64,000 nt of DNA. It comes from Herbiconiux sp. A18JL235 (GTDB taxonomy: Bacteria > Actinomycetota > Actinomycetes > Actinomycetales > Microbacteriaceae). Below the pieces are notes generated by a model, which was not told the origin of the DNA, ran no database searches, and was given only the letters and a program-made list of their open reading frames with translations. Of this stretch, positions 50,403-59,686 are shown one piece after another (position 1 is the first letter of the stretch; each line of letters starts with the position of its first letter). The position numbers were made by a program, and so were the translations under genes. Where the stretch lies: positions 3,968,001 to 4,032,000 of the forward strand of contig NZ_CP162511.1 of assembly GCF_040939305.1 (NCBI RefSeq), in the 5' to 3' direction.

Positions 50403-53051
50403 CTATCCCGGGATGCTCCTCCGTTTGCGCAGCCGCACCGCCATCGGCAGCACGGCGGCCACCAGCACGAAGATGCCCTGGATCCAGTACTGCCACGACA
50501 GGTTCACCCCGAGGAACGGCAGCGCGCTCGTGATCGTCTGCAGCAGCAGCGCGGCGGCGGCCACGGCGAGCGCCGAACCCGATCCACCGAAGATGCTCAC
50601 GCCCGCGATGACGATCGCGGTCACCGAGGTGAGGGTGAACGCCTGGGCGGCCCCCGCATCCCCGATGCCCGTCTTCGTGTACAGCACGACGCCGGCGACG
50701 GCGGCCAGCACGCTGGAGGCGATGGTGGCGAGCAGCCGCATCCGGTTCACGTCGACACCCATGCGCGTTGCCTTCAGCGCGTCGGAGCCCGCCGCCCGGA
50801 AGCCGCGCCCGAGCCCGGTGTTGTTGAGGCCGAGCCAGAGCAGCACCGCCACGACGATCGCCACGACCAGCACCAGAGGAACGCCCGCGATGGCCGTGCC
50901 GAGCGCGGTCATGAGCTCGGCACTCGCCTGCCCGCCGGGTTGGGGCCTCAGCAGCTGCGCCCCGCCGAGCACCGCGATCGACGACACCAGGGTCGCGATG
51001 ACGGGCGGCATGCCGAGCCTCGTGATGAGGATGCCGTTGACGACACCCACCACCACCCCGGCGACCAGCGCCACGGCCACGCCGAGAGCGAGCATCCCGG
51101 GCCCGCCCTCGCCGAAGAACGAGATGATCACCGCCGAGAGCGCCACCACGGAGCCGATCGACAGGTCGATGCCTCCGGTGATGACGACGGCGAGCTGAGC
51201 GAGGCCGACCAGGATGAGGATGGCCGCCGACGCCAGCAGCGCACCCATGCTGAGCGGGCTGAGGAACGACGGGGCGATACCGGCGGTGACGGCGACGAGC
51301 GCCATCGAGATGACGACGAGCGACACCGTCTGCACCTCGCCGCGCTGCACCAGCGGGAGGCCCTTCTTCGAGGTCAGCTCCGCCGCATCCGTGTCGTCGC
51401 TGATGGAGGTCTCGGTGGCGAGCACCGCGGCGCCCGTGATCTCGCGCTCGGTGAGCCGCGAACCCGCGAGTTCGGCCTGCACCCGCCCGCGCGAGAACAC
51501 GACGACCCGGTCGCAGAGCCCCTCGAGTTCGACGGCGTCGGTCGACAGGATGACCACGGCCACCCCGTCGTCGGCCATCGCCCGCAAGAAGCTGTAGATC
51601 TCGACGCGCGCTCCCGCGTCGACGCCCTGGGTGGGGTCTTCGACGAGCAGCACGGCGGGGCTGCCGAGCCGTGCCCTGGCGAGCAGCACCTTCTGCTGGC
51701 TGCCGCCCGAGAGCGAGGTGATGGGCGTCTCGATGGTAGGCGTCTTCACGGCGAGGCCGCCGATGGCCTGATGCACGAGGCGCTCCTCGGTGCGCGGCGC
51801 GGTGAACCCGGCGGGCATGGCCGCCGCGAGGTTCGGCGCGATGACGTTCTCGCGCACACTGAGCTGCCCGAACATGGCCTCGCCGAGCCGGTCGCCCGGC
51901 AACCACACGATGCCCTCGGCCGTGGCACGGCGGGTGGTGAGGGCGCGCAGCTCGCGGCCGTTCAGCCTCACCACGCCGCTCGAGCGCACGGCTCCGGCGA
52001 GCGCCTTCATGAACTCGCGCTGGCCGTTGCCCTCGACGCCCGCGAGCCCGACGATCTGCCCGCCGCGCGCCTCGAACGTGACGTCGCGGAAGGCGCGGCC
52101 CGTGAATCGCGTGACGGAGAGCACCTCGGTGCCGGCGCCACCACCAGCCCCGGCACCGGGTGCGGCTTCGGTGCCGGGGGCGGCATCGACGGATGCGCCT
52201 CCGGCCTTGTGGGGGAACGTCGTCTCGAGCGAGCGGCCCACGATGAGCTCGACGATCTGCTCGGCCGAGTAGCCGGCCACGTCACCGCGACCCACCACCT
52301 TGCCGTCGCGCAGCACCGTCATGCGGTCGGCGATCTCCATCACCTCGGGGATGCGGTGCGTGATGTAGACGACGCCCGAACCCTTCGCGAGCAGCTCGTG
52401 CACCTGCGCGAACAGCCACGCGGTCTCGTCGGCTCCGAGAGCCTCGGTGGGCTCGTCGAGCACGAGCACCTTCGGGTCGGAAGCGAGCGCCGCGGCGATC
52501 TCGACGAGGTGCGCCTCGCGCTGCGAGATCGCCGACACCCGGCGGCGCACGTCGATCTCGAGGCCTAGCCGCGCGAACAGCTCCGCCGTCCACTGCGTGG
52601 CAGCGCGGCGCGAGGGCCGCACCGACTCGGGCAGCAGCAGGAGCATTGCGTCGACGACGGTGAGCGAGGGCGCGAGCGCCGGGATCTGGTAGACGATCGC
52701 CAGCCCCTGCTCCCTCGCCTCGCGCGGGAACATCCGGGGCCGGGGCCCGGCCCCCAGGTCGATCGTCCCGTCATCGGGAACGACCGACCCGGCGGCGATG
52801 CCCACCAGCGTCGACTTGCCGGCGCCGTTCTCGCCGAGCACGGCGTGCACCTCGCCCGGCAGCACCTCGAGGCTCACGTCATCGAGGGCGCGCACCCCCG
52901 GGTACTGCTTGCCGATGCCCGAAAGGGTCAGCAGGGCTCCGGATGCCCGGCCCGGCCCGGCCGCCACCCCGGCCCCTGTGGGCGCAGAGGCGGACGGCAC
53001 GGATGCGGGAGGAATCGACGATGACACGGATGCGGTGGTGGGCTCGGTCAT
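50403..53051 (-). CDS. Fused ABC ATPase-permease (RbsA-RbsC type)
   Basis: 882 residues, about the sum of RbsA and RbsC. Residues 1-40 are a Ser/Pro/Ala-rich lead; 41-290 the first ATPase half (Walker A GENGAGKST 73-81, Walker B KVLVLDEPTEALG, switch YITHRIPEV) whose signature is degenerate (AISQREAHLVEI); 310-530 the second half (VEGNGQRE in place of Walker A, LSGGSQQKVLLARAR signature, LLVEDPTQGVDAG); about 575-882 the permease with GGIDLSIGSVVALSA and GVVVGVVNGILITRLG. Fusion of all three is unusual. It works with the separate permease (54358-55419) and binding protein. A 2-base gap follows the binding-protein stop. Confidence 0.88.
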   Translation of the reverse strand: MTEPTTASVSSSIPPASVPSASAPTGAGVAAGPGRASGALLTLSGIGKQYPGVRALDDVSLEVLPGEVHAVLGENGAGKSTLVGIAAGSVVPDDGTIDLGAGPRPRMFPREAREQGLAIVYQIPALAPSLTVVDAMLLLLPESVRPSRRAATQWTAELFARLGLEIDVRRRVSAISQREAHLVEIAAALASDPKVLVLDEPTEALGADETAWLFAQVHELLAKGSGVVYITHRIPEVMEIADRMTVLRDGKVVGRGDVAGYSAEQIVELIVGRSLETTFPHKAGGASVDAAPGTEAAPGAGAGGGAGTEVLSVTRFTGRAFRDVTFEARGGQIVGLAGVEGNGQREFMKALAGAVRSSGVVRLNGRELRALTTRRATAEGIVWLPGDRLGEAMFGQLSVRENVIAPNLAAAMPAGFTAPRTEERLVHQAIGGLAVKTPTIETPITSLSGGSQQKVLLARARLGSPAVLLVEDPTQGVDAGARVEIYSFLRAMADDGVAVVILSTDAVELEGLCDRVVVFSRGRVQAELAGSRLTEREITGAAVLATETSISDDTDAAELTSKKGLPLVQRGEVQTVSLVVISMALVAVTAGIAPSFLSPLSMGALLASAAILILVGLAQLAVVITGGIDLSIGSVVALSAVIISFFGEGGPGMLALGVAVALVAGVVVGVVNGILITRLGMPPVIATLVSSIAVLGGAQLLRPQPGGQASAELMTALGTAIAGVPLVLVVAIVVAVLLWLGLNNTGLGRGFRAAGSDALKATRMGVDVNRMRLLATIASSVLAAVAGVVLYTKTGIGDAGAAQAFTLTSVTAIVIAGVSIFGGSGSALAVAAAALLLQTITSALPFLGVNLSWQYWIQGIFVLVAAVLPMAVRLRKRRSIPG

Positions 53052-53053
53052 GA

Positions 53054-54241
53054 TCAGTTGGCGAAGGTCGCGGCGACCTCGTCGGGCGTGAGCAGCGACG
53101 AGGGGGAACCATCGGAGGGAGCGCCTTCGGAGCAGACCTCGGACGGCGTCTTGGCGCCATCCGTCTTGCCGGTCGAGTCCTCGGCCAGCGACAGGTCGTA
53201 GATGGAGGGCTCGGTGTCGGAGACGCCGGCGAACGAGGCGAGCGCCTTGCGGAGCGCGACGCGACCCACCCAGGTGCGCGACGACACGGTGGCCAGCTCG
53301 TACGACGGGTTCGAGGCCTTCAGCGCCTCGAACCCGCAGCTCAGGCTGTTCTGGTCGGTCGTGGCGATGATCGGGAGGGTGATGCCGGCCGCTTCGTAGG
53401 CGCGGATGACGCCGTCGGTCGACGCGCCGTAGTCGGAGATGACCGCGTCGATCTGCGGGTACTGCGAGAGCAGGCCGCTCATCGCCTGCTGGGCCTGAGC
53501 CGGGTCCCAGTTGGTGGTGACGGGGTCGGCGGTGAGCAGCTTCACCTGCGGGTTCTCGTCGAGCACGGCCTTCACGCCCTCGAGCTCCTGCGACGACACG
53601 GCGCTACCGGCCGGCCCGCCGAGGAAGACCACGTTGCCGCCGGCGTCGCCGAGCTGGTCGACGACCCACTGGGCCCAGGTGCGGCCGCTGAACTCCGGCG
53701 ACCAGTCGGTGTAGTCGAGGTAGTCGGTGCCCGCGGTGCCCTCGGGGTCCGACGCGAACGCGACGACCGTCGAGCCCGTCTGCACGGCGCTCCGCAGGGC
53801 GGAGAGGTGCGCCTCGCCCGGCCCGGCATCCGGGATCACGAGCACCAGGTCGGTGCCCTTGGCCGCCATGCTCGTGATGGCGGCAGTGGTGGCCTGCAGG
53901 TCGCCGCGGCCGGCGGCGAACTCGACGTTCGTGATGGCGGGGCACTTGGCGGCCTCGGCCTCGATCTCGGCGAGCACGGTCTTCGACCAGGAGTTGGTGC
54001 CGTAGCCGTCGACGACGCCCACGGTGATCTCGCCCTCGGAGGGGCAGATGCTCGAGATGTCGGCGAACTCGCTCATGGTGCCGGTCTTGCCGACGGCGAT
54101 GTCGGCGGCCGAGCCGGTGGAGGCGGTGCCGCCGGCGTTGGTCGACGAGCATCCGCCGAGCAGCACGGCGAGGGCGGCGACCGTGACGGCGCTGCCGACG
54201 GCGAGTGCCGGGCGGGTGCGGAGGGCGGGGTGTTTCTTCAT
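53054..54241 (-). CDS. Periplasmic-binding-protein-like lipoprotein (RbsB type)
   Basis: 395 residues, lipobox LGGC (Cys31). Type I binding-protein fold: EITVGVVDGYGTNSWSKTVLAEIEAEAA, ATTAAITSMAAKGTDLVLVIPDAG, GGNVVFLGGPAGSAVSSQELEGV and QIDAVISDYGASTDGVIRAYEAAG. A Cys pair (SICP...KCP) may form a disulfide. Feeds the CUT2-like transporter. The neighbouring amidohydrolases suggest the ligand is not ribose but a nucleoside-like or N-heterocyclic compound (inference). Confidence 0.88.
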   Translation of the reverse strand: MKKHPALRTRPALAVGSAVTVAALAVLLGGCSSTNAGGTASTGSAADIAVGKTGTMSEFADISSICPSEGEITVGVVDGYGTNSWSKTVLAEIEAEAAKCPAITNVEFAAGRGDLQATTAAITSMAAKGTDLVLVIPDAGPGEAHLSALRSAVQTGSTVVAFASDPEGTAGTDYLDYTDWSPEFSGRTWAQWVVDQLGDAGGNVVFLGGPAGSAVSSQELEGVKAVLDENPQVKLLTADPVTTNWDPAQAQQAMSGLLSQYPQIDAVISDYGASTDGVIRAYEAAGITLPIIATTDQNSLSCGFEALKASNPSYELATVSSRTWVGRVALRKALASFAGVSDTEPSIYDLSLAEDSTGKTDGAKTPSEVCSEGAPSDGSPSSLLTPDEVAATFAN

Positions 54242-54306
54242 CGGGATGACTCCTCTTCGAGTGCAGTGGTGCTGTGGTGGATTTCGGTGGGTTCGGGAGT
54301 GGAACG

Positions 54307-54356
54307 GATGACGCGGATGCGGCGGTGACGCGGGCGGAGCGATGACGCGGATGCGG
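54307..54356. repeat. 16-bp direct repeat in the binding-protein leader
   Basis: GATGACGCGGATGCGG at 54307-54322 and again at 54341-54356, with a partial third copy between (GGTGACGCGG). It fills the gap between the permease stop and the binding-protein start. Confidence 0.75.
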
Positions 54357-54357
54357 T

Positions 54358-55419
54358 TCAGGTCTTCGAGCGCGTGAACATCGCCTTGAGGCGGGAGGTG
54401 TTGCCGCCGAGCTTGATCTGCACGACGATGCCGACGGCGATGATGACGGCCTGGATGATGTTCTGCGCTGCGGTGGTCTGCGTGAACGTCTGCACCAGCT
54501 GGCCGAGCTGGCCGAGGAACAGCGCGCCGAGCGCGGTGCCGACGATGCTGCCCTTGCCGCCCGTGAGCGCGGTGCCGCCGAGCACGACCGCGGCGATCGA
54601 GGGCAGCAGGTAGGCGTCGCCAGCGGTGAGGGTGGGCGAGCGCAGGAGGCCGGCGAGCAGCACGCCACAGGTGGCGGCCAGCAGGGCCGACAGCGTGTAC
54701 GCGCCCACCACGTAGCCGTTCGGTGAGAGGCCGATGCTGCGGGCCGCCCGCGGGTTGGCCCCCACGAGCTCGAAGCGGCGACCCACCCTGATGGCCTTCA
54801 CCAGCACGTGCACGACCAGCACCACGATGGTGGCGATGATGGCCAGCACCGGGATGCCGAGCCACCTCGACAGCGAGAACTGCGACAGCGAGTCGACCAC
54901 CTGTCCGCCGTAGCCGCCCGACACCGCCTGCACCGTGCCCACCATCAGCGCGTTGCTCGCGATGGTGACCACGAGTGGTGGCAGCCCGAAGAACGCGATG
55001 ACCAGACCGCTGATGAGGCCGAACAGCGCCGGCACGACGAGGGCCAGCACGATCGCGCCGCCGAGCCCGAGCTGGTCGGGACCGCCGAACTTCGCCACGA
55101 TGAGGGCACCGAGGGTGATGGCGCCCGCCACCGACAGGTCGAGCCCGCCCTGCATGATGACGAGGGTCTGCCCCACCGCCACCACTGCCGTGAGCGCCGC
55201 GAACGGCAGCATCGACGACATGGCGGTGGCCGAGATGCTCCCCGGCGCAATGAGCGGGCTGATGGCGAACAGCACGATCACGGCGATGAGCGCTCGCGCC
55301 GCCGGCCACGAGGCCACCCGGGCGAGCGGGCTGATCGGCTTGATCGAGGGGCGTTCGGCCACCGCGCCCGCGGCGGGGGCTGCGCCGGCAGCCGGCCGCT
55401 GCTCCGACCCGATGGTCAT
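54358..55419 (-). CDS. ABC transporter permease (RbsC type)
   Basis: 353 residues. Basic/Ala-rich lead of 30 residues, then TM helices with [29 protein letters not shown] (family signature), [53 protein letters not shown] and [23 protein letters not shown]. Second membrane subunit for the transporter, with the permease half of the fused protein, so the pore is probably a heterodimer. ATGA overlap with the upstream amidohydrolase. Confidence 0.9.
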   Translation of the reverse strand: MTIGSEQRPAAGAAPAAGAVAERPSIKPISPLARVASWPAARALIAVIVLFAISPLIAPGSISATAMSSMLPFAALTAVVAVGQTLVIMQGGLDLSVAGAITLGALIVAKFGGPDQLGLGGAIVLALVVPALFGLISGLVIAFFGLPPLVVTIASNALMVGTVQAVSGGYGGQVVDSLSQFSLSRWLGIPVLAIIATIVVLVVHVLVKAIRVGRRFELVGANPRAARSIGLSPNGYVVGAYTLSALLAATCGVLLAGLLRSPTLTAGDAYLLPSIAAVVLGGTALTGGKGSIVGTALGALFLGQLGQLVQTFTQTTAAQNIIQAVIIAVGIVVQIKLGGNTSRLKAMFTRSKT

Positions 55420-56804
55420 GCGTGAGCCACTTCGGGGTGCCAAGCGCCGTCGACCGAGGCCTCCGGCATCTGCGACAGGATGTAGTCGCGAGCGTTCGAG
55501 GCGTCGTCGCGCAGCTTCTTCACGTCGACCCCGACGAGCTGGCCGCCGCGCTTCTTCACCACGCCGTCGACGACGACGTCGGTGACGAGGCCGGGATGCG
55601 CGTTGTAGACGACGCCGCCGAACGGGTTGTTGAGAGGAGACATCGCCAGCGAGTTGCCGCTCACCACGATGACGTCGGCGGCCTTGCCCACCTCGAGCGA
55701 ACCGGTCTGCTCGCCGAGGCCCGCCGCGTTCGCGCCGTCGAGGGTGGCGAACTGGATGACGTCGGCGCAGTTGAGGCTGAGGCGCTCGATGACGGCCCCC
55801 GCATCCACCAGCTCCTTGTTGTCGGCAGCACGCTGCAGGCCGATGGCGGTACGCATGGTGCCGAACATGTCGCCGCCGTTCGACGAGCAGACATCGATCG
55901 AGAACGACGGGCGCACACCCGCGGCGAGCAGTCGGCCGGTCGCCGGGTAGCCGTGGCCCATCTGCGCCTCGACGTCGGGCGCGACGGAGGCGGAGCCGCC
56001 GGTGTCGCCGATGATGCGCAGCTCCTCGTCGGAGAGGGTGGTGCAGTGCACGTAGGTGATGGTGTCGGCGAGCAGTCCGTCTTCCTGCAGCATGATGATC
56101 GGGCGCATCTTGCCCCAATGGCCGTCGCCCACGTGCACGGTCACGCGCAGGTCGAGGTCTTTGGCGAGCTGGAAGTCGGCGCGGTTCACCTCGCGGGTGG
56201 TGAACTGCGGGCCGCGGAGGGCGAGCGCCATGGTCACCAGCCCGTCGTTCGAGGCGAAGTGCTCGGTGCGGAGCCGGGTGGCGTCGTCGCGCGGGTGCTC
56301 GACCGGGGAGGGCATCACGCCGCCCCACTGCGCGGCGCCGCCACCGTGGGCGAACACCGCGCGCATGCCGGTGTCTTCGAGGGCCTTGACCGCCGCATCC
56401 GCGTGGTCGGTGGTGCGCAGGTTGTGCGACCAGTCGACGAGGGTGGTGATGCCGGAGTCGAGCGCCTCGAGTGCACCGAGGTAGTTGCTGACGTAGGTGT
56501 CTTCGGGGCGGAAGTGCTTGCTGAGGCCCACGTGCAGGCCCGCCATGTACTCGTCGAGCGACCAGTCTGAGGCGATGTTGCGTACGATGGCCTGCCAGGT
56601 GTGGCGGTGGGTGTCGACGAAGCCCGGCATCACCACGCTTCCGGAGGCGTCGATGACCTCGGCGCCCGGGGCGTCGATGCGCGGGCCGATCTGGGCGATC
56701 TTGCCGTCACGGATGAGCACGTCGACGTCGGTGAGAGCCGGGTCGGTGGCGACGCCCGTGATGACGGTGCCGCCGGTGATGAGGATGTCTCTCGAGTCGG
56801 TCAT
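55416..56804 (-). CDS. Amidohydrolase, cytosine-deaminase/TrzN-like
   Basis: 462 residues. Metal-dependent TIM-barrel hydrolase: [14 protein letters not shown] (His66, His68), [13 protein letters not shown] (His), [16 protein letters not shown] (His) and [15 protein letters not shown] (catalytic Asp), with the N/C-terminal small beta domain ([22 protein letters not shown]). The HxH spaced by Arg and followed by TWQ is shared with its neighbour. Family members deaminate or dechlorinate triazines, guanine or related ring compounds. Second of two tandem amidohydrolases, ATGA-coupled to the permease. Confidence 0.87.
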   Translation of the reverse strand: MTDSRDILITGGTVITGVATDPALTDVDVLIRDGKIAQIGPRIDAPGAEVIDASGSVVMPGFVDTHRHTWQAIVRNIASDWSLDEYMAGLHVGLSKHFRPEDTYVSNYLGALEALDSGITTLVDWSHNLRTTDHADAAVKALEDTGMRAVFAHGGGAAQWGGVMPSPVEHPRDDATRLRTEHFASNDGLVTMALALRGPQFTTREVNRADFQLAKDLDLRVTVHVGDGHWGKMRPIIMLQEDGLLADTITYVHCTTLSDEELRIIGDTGGSASVAPDVEAQMGHGYPATGRLLAAGVRPSFSIDVCSSNGGDMFGTMRTAIGLQRAADNKELVDAGAVIERLSLNCADVIQFATLDGANAAGLGEQTGSLEVGKAADVIVVSGNSLAMSPLNNPFGGVVYNAHPGLVTDVVVDGVVKKRGGQLVGVDVKKLRDDASNARDYILSQMPEASVDGAWHPEVAHA

Positions 56805-56893
56805 GGGTGGATGCTCCTTTGCATGGTGGTGGTGGTGTGAGCGAAGGGACGGAGGGGGTGGCGGTGCCGGATCGGGGCCGGCGCCGCCGTGAT

Positions 56894-58402
56894 TCAGGCC
56901 CGCTCGCGGTAGAGCGGGATGTCGATGGGGGGCTGGGGGATGAACCCGCCGTGGCGGTCCATCTGCTCGTAGAGGTAGTCGTGCGAGGCCCGGGTGCGGG
57001 CGAGGGCAGCGTCGACGTCGACGTGCACGAGGCGGCCGTGGCGCTTCACGACGCGACCGTCGATGAGCACGGTGTCGACGTTGCCGGAGTTGGCCTGCGC
57101 GATCGCCATGCCGGTGGGGTCGCGGCGGTTCCAGCCCGCCTGGCTGATGCCGCTCATGTCGAGCAGCACGACGTCGGCGCGCTTGCCCGGGGTGAGCGAG
57201 CCCACCTCGTCGCCGATGCCCGCGGCCACAGCGCCGTTCTGGGTGACCCAGCGGAGCGCATCCTTCGTCGTCCACCGCATCTCCTGAGGGGCGACGAGCT
57301 TCTCGTAGCCGGCGCTGTCGTCGCGCCAGCGGGTGGCCTGCAGCACGAGCCGGGCGTGCGAGAGCAGGTCGCCGGAGTCGCCGCTGACGCAGTCGATGCC
57401 GAGACCAGGGCCCGGCGTGTACTCCGTGGCTTCACGGATGGCGGGGAAGCCCATGCCCATCTGCATCTCGGTCTCGGCGCAGATCGACACGGTGGTGCCG
57501 GTGCCGCGCAGCAGCTCCCACTCCTCGGGGGTGTTGAAGCTGCAGTGCACGAGCAGCAGGTCGGGGCCGAGCAGCCCGTGCGCGGCGAGCACCTTCACGT
57601 CTTGGAACAGCTGCCGCACCGCGAGCTGGTTGGCGTGCATGGTCATGCGGGCGCCGAGCTCACGGGCGAGCGCGAACTCTGCCGCTACGTCGGCGACCGG
57701 AGCGATCGGCAGCTCCTGCGGGGCGATACCGAAGCGCAGCGGCTGGGTCTCGTCGCGGAAGTACTGCTCGCGGATCTCGCGGGCCAGCCGCGCCCGGGGC
57801 TCGAAGGCGGCCGGGTCGGCGACGCCCTCGCGGCCGCCCGCGCTCTCCGACCAGGTGTTCGACGTCACCGGTGTCATGCCGTGGCCGTAGAGGCCGCGCA
57901 CGCCCGCGTCGAGGAGGCCGGTGACCGCCCCGTGGGCGCACTCCGGGTCGAGGATGTTGTGGCAGTAGTCGACGACCGAGGTGACACCGGAGTTGATGGC
58001 GTCGAGGGCGCCGGCGTAGTTGCCGACGTACATGTCCTCCGGCCGGTAGCGGATGGCCATCTGCAGGCGCATGCCGCGGAGGTAGTCGGGGATCGTGCCG
58101 TCGGCCAGGATGCCGCGCAGCTGCGCCTGCCAGGTGTGACGGTGCGTGTCGACCATGCCGGGCATGGCGATCATCTCCGTGGCGTCGATGACGTCGGCGG
58201 TTCCCCCCGCGTCCGTTCCTGCGCTGTTCAGGATGCTCTCGCCGGTCTCCCGCGACAGCGCCTCGATCGCGACGATGCGGTCGCCCTCGATGAGGATGTC
58301 GGCGCGCTCGAGGTCTCCCAGGGTGGGGTCGACCGTCGCGACAGCCGCGCCCCGGATGAGGATTCGTGAGCCGTGGCTCGACACCTCGGGGGTTGCGGGC
58401 AT
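56894..58402 (-). CDS. Amidohydrolase, paralogue of 55416-56804
   Basis: 502 residues. [15 protein letters not shown] (His87, His89), [11 protein letters not shown] (His), [13 protein letters not shown] (His), [16 protein letters not shown] (Asp), and the composite beta domain ([24 protein letters not shown]). Full metal set present, so active. A longer N-terminal half than the neighbour. Excellent GAGGAGGAATC ribosome site before the ATG at 58402. 93 bases separate it from the ketopantoate-reductase-like gene; that gap holds palindromes, so a second promoter is possible. Confidence 0.87.
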   Translation of the reverse strand: MPATPEVSSHGSRILIRGAAVATVDPTLGDLERADILIEGDRIVAIEALSRETGESILNSAGTDAGGTADVIDATEMIAMPGMVDTHRHTWQAQLRGILADGTIPDYLRGMRLQMAIRYRPEDMYVGNYAGALDAINSGVTSVVDYCHNILDPECAHGAVTGLLDAGVRGLYGHGMTPVTSNTWSESAGGREGVADPAAFEPRARLAREIREQYFRDETQPLRFGIAPQELPIAPVADVAAEFALARELGARMTMHANQLAVRQLFQDVKVLAAHGLLGPDLLLVHCSFNTPEEWELLRGTGTTVSICAETEMQMGMGFPAIREATEYTPGPGLGIDCVSGDSGDLLSHARLVLQATRWRDDSAGYEKLVAPQEMRWTTKDALRWVTQNGAVAAGIGDEVGSLTPGKRADVVLLDMSGISQAGWNRRDPTGMAIAQANSGNVDTVLIDGRVVKRHGRLVHVDVDAALARTRASHDYLYEQMDRHGGFIPQPPIDIPLYRERA

Positions 58403-58438
58403 GATTCCTCCTCGTCGAGTAACCGGAACGTCTTCAGT

Positions 58439-58492
58439 ATGTAAAGTCCGACTTGCGTTGTCAACTCTTACTTTACATTGTCATACAGTATG
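58439..58492. promoter_or_regulatory. Inverted repeats upstream of the amidohydrolase genes
   Basis: ATGTAAAGT (58439-58447) pairs with ACTTTACAT (58470-58478), and CATACAGTATG (58482-58492) is a palindrome whose CAGTATG half recurs at 58435-58441. AT-rich in GC-rich surroundings; probable operator for the amidohydrolase/transport genes. Confidence 0.6.
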
Positions 58493-58495
58493 ACT

Positions 58496-59515
58496 TTAGA
58501 CGCGGTGCAGCAGCAGGCCGATGTTCTCCGGCGCGGGTGTCAGCTCGCCCCCCTCCACACGGGCGGCCAGCTCGACGACGAGCCGGTTGAACGGGGCGGC
58601 GGCGCCCACGGCCTCGAGTTCGGCGACGACGCGCCCGTTGATCTCGGCGACCTCGCTGCGCCGGCCCTTCAGCCAATCCTGCAGCGAGGTGGTCTTCGTG
58701 TCGGGCAGCGAGAAGGTCGTGAGCACGACGTGGAACAGCTGCTCGGCGAAGGCGTCGGGGTCGTTCACGTTCTCAGCGGTCATGCCGAAGATGGGGCGGA
58801 TGCTGCTGCCGCTCGCTGCGGCCGCACGCACCGCTTCCTTGCCGCAGGCGAGCATGAAGTCGTACATGCCGGGAACCTCGGCCGCCGTGTTCAGTTCGAG
58901 GCCCAGGATGGCCGAGGGCACGAGCTCGGCGGCGTTGACGACGAGCTTCATCCACTTCGACGAACGGATGTCGTCGGAGACCTCGACCGTGCCCGCATGA
59001 CCGAGAACCTCGGCCACCTCGTGAGCACGGGCCTGCGCCGACGCAGTGAGCCCGCCGACGGCGAACCAGGTCTCCTCGGGCGGGTTCTGGCGGGTCGTGA
59101 CGCCCGGCTCCCACATGTTCGAGGCCAGCTCGATGACGGCGCCGATGGTGCGCTCGACACCCACCACGTCGGCGATGTCGTCGATCGACATGCCGTTCTG
59201 CAGGCCCACCACCAGGCTGTCGGGCTTCAGCAGCGGCTTGATGAGCTCGGCGGCCCAGCGCGTGTCGTACGCCTTGACGCCGAGGAAGACGATGTCGAAG
59301 GGCTCGCGCAGCGTGGCGACCTCGCAGAGGTGGTACGCCGGAACCTCGGTGACCTCGATGCGATTCGGCATGCGCACCTCGATGCCGCGCTCACGGATCG
59401 CGTCGACATGCGCCGGCCACTGCTCGATGAACGTCACGTCGAGCCCCGCCCTGGCCATGTCGGCCCCGATTCCCGCCCCGTTCGCGCCCGTTCCCAGTAC
59501 GGCGATCTTCACCAT
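58496..59515 (-). CDS. Ketopantoate reductase-family oxidoreductase
   Basis: 339 residues from an ATG at 59515 (GCGAGGATTCA just before); a GTG at 59533 adds 6 residues but lacks a ribosome site. NADP fold VLGTGANGAGIGADMARAGLDV (GxGxxG), LGVKAYDTRWAAELI (conserved Lys), GLQNGMSIDDIADVVG, and the C-terminal helical domain RSSKWMKLVVNAAELVPSAILG with the catalytic Lys/Asn of PanE. In a catabolic operon it more likely reduces or oxidises a 2-keto or hydroxy acid related to the substrate than pantoate (inference). First gene of the amidohydrolase/transport operon. Confidence 0.85.
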   Translation of the reverse strand: MVKIAVLGTGANGAGIGADMARAGLDVTFIEQWPAHVDAIRERGIEVRMPNRIEVTEVPAYHLCEVATLREPFDIVFLGVKAYDTRWAAELIKPLLKPDSLVVGLQNGMSIDDIADVVGVERTIGAVIELASNMWEPGVTTRQNPPEETWFAVGGLTASAQARAHEVAEVLGHAGTVEVSDDIRSSKWMKLVVNAAELVPSAILGLELNTAAEVPGMYDFMLACGKEAVRAAAASGSSIRPIFGMTAENVNDPDAFAEQLFHVVLTTFSLPDTKTTSLQDWLKGRRSEVAEINGRVVAELEAVGAAAPFNRLVVELAARVEGGELTPAPENIGLLLHRV

Positions 59516-59540
59516 TGAATCCTCGCTTGTCACTTATTAG

Positions 59541-59557
59541 TTCACAACGTGTGTGAA
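59541..59557. promoter_or_regulatory. 17-bp palindrome upstream of the ketopantoate-reductase-like gene
   Basis: TTCACAACGTGTGTGAA: arms TTCACA/TGTGAA around 5 bases, 25 bases before the ATG at 59515. Candidate operator for the whole minus-strand operon. Binding protein unknown; GntR, TetR or the XRE-cupin protein could be involved. Confidence 0.55.
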
Positions 59558-59686
59558 GTAATAGTACACACGCGCCGTGGGGAGTCCCAGAGCCGCTCAC
59601 GCGCGCAGTCGCCGTCGTGGGTTCGCGCATCCTCGGGGTGCGATCATGTCAGCATGTGGCCTCCCATCGCCGACCGGGTCTGAGCC

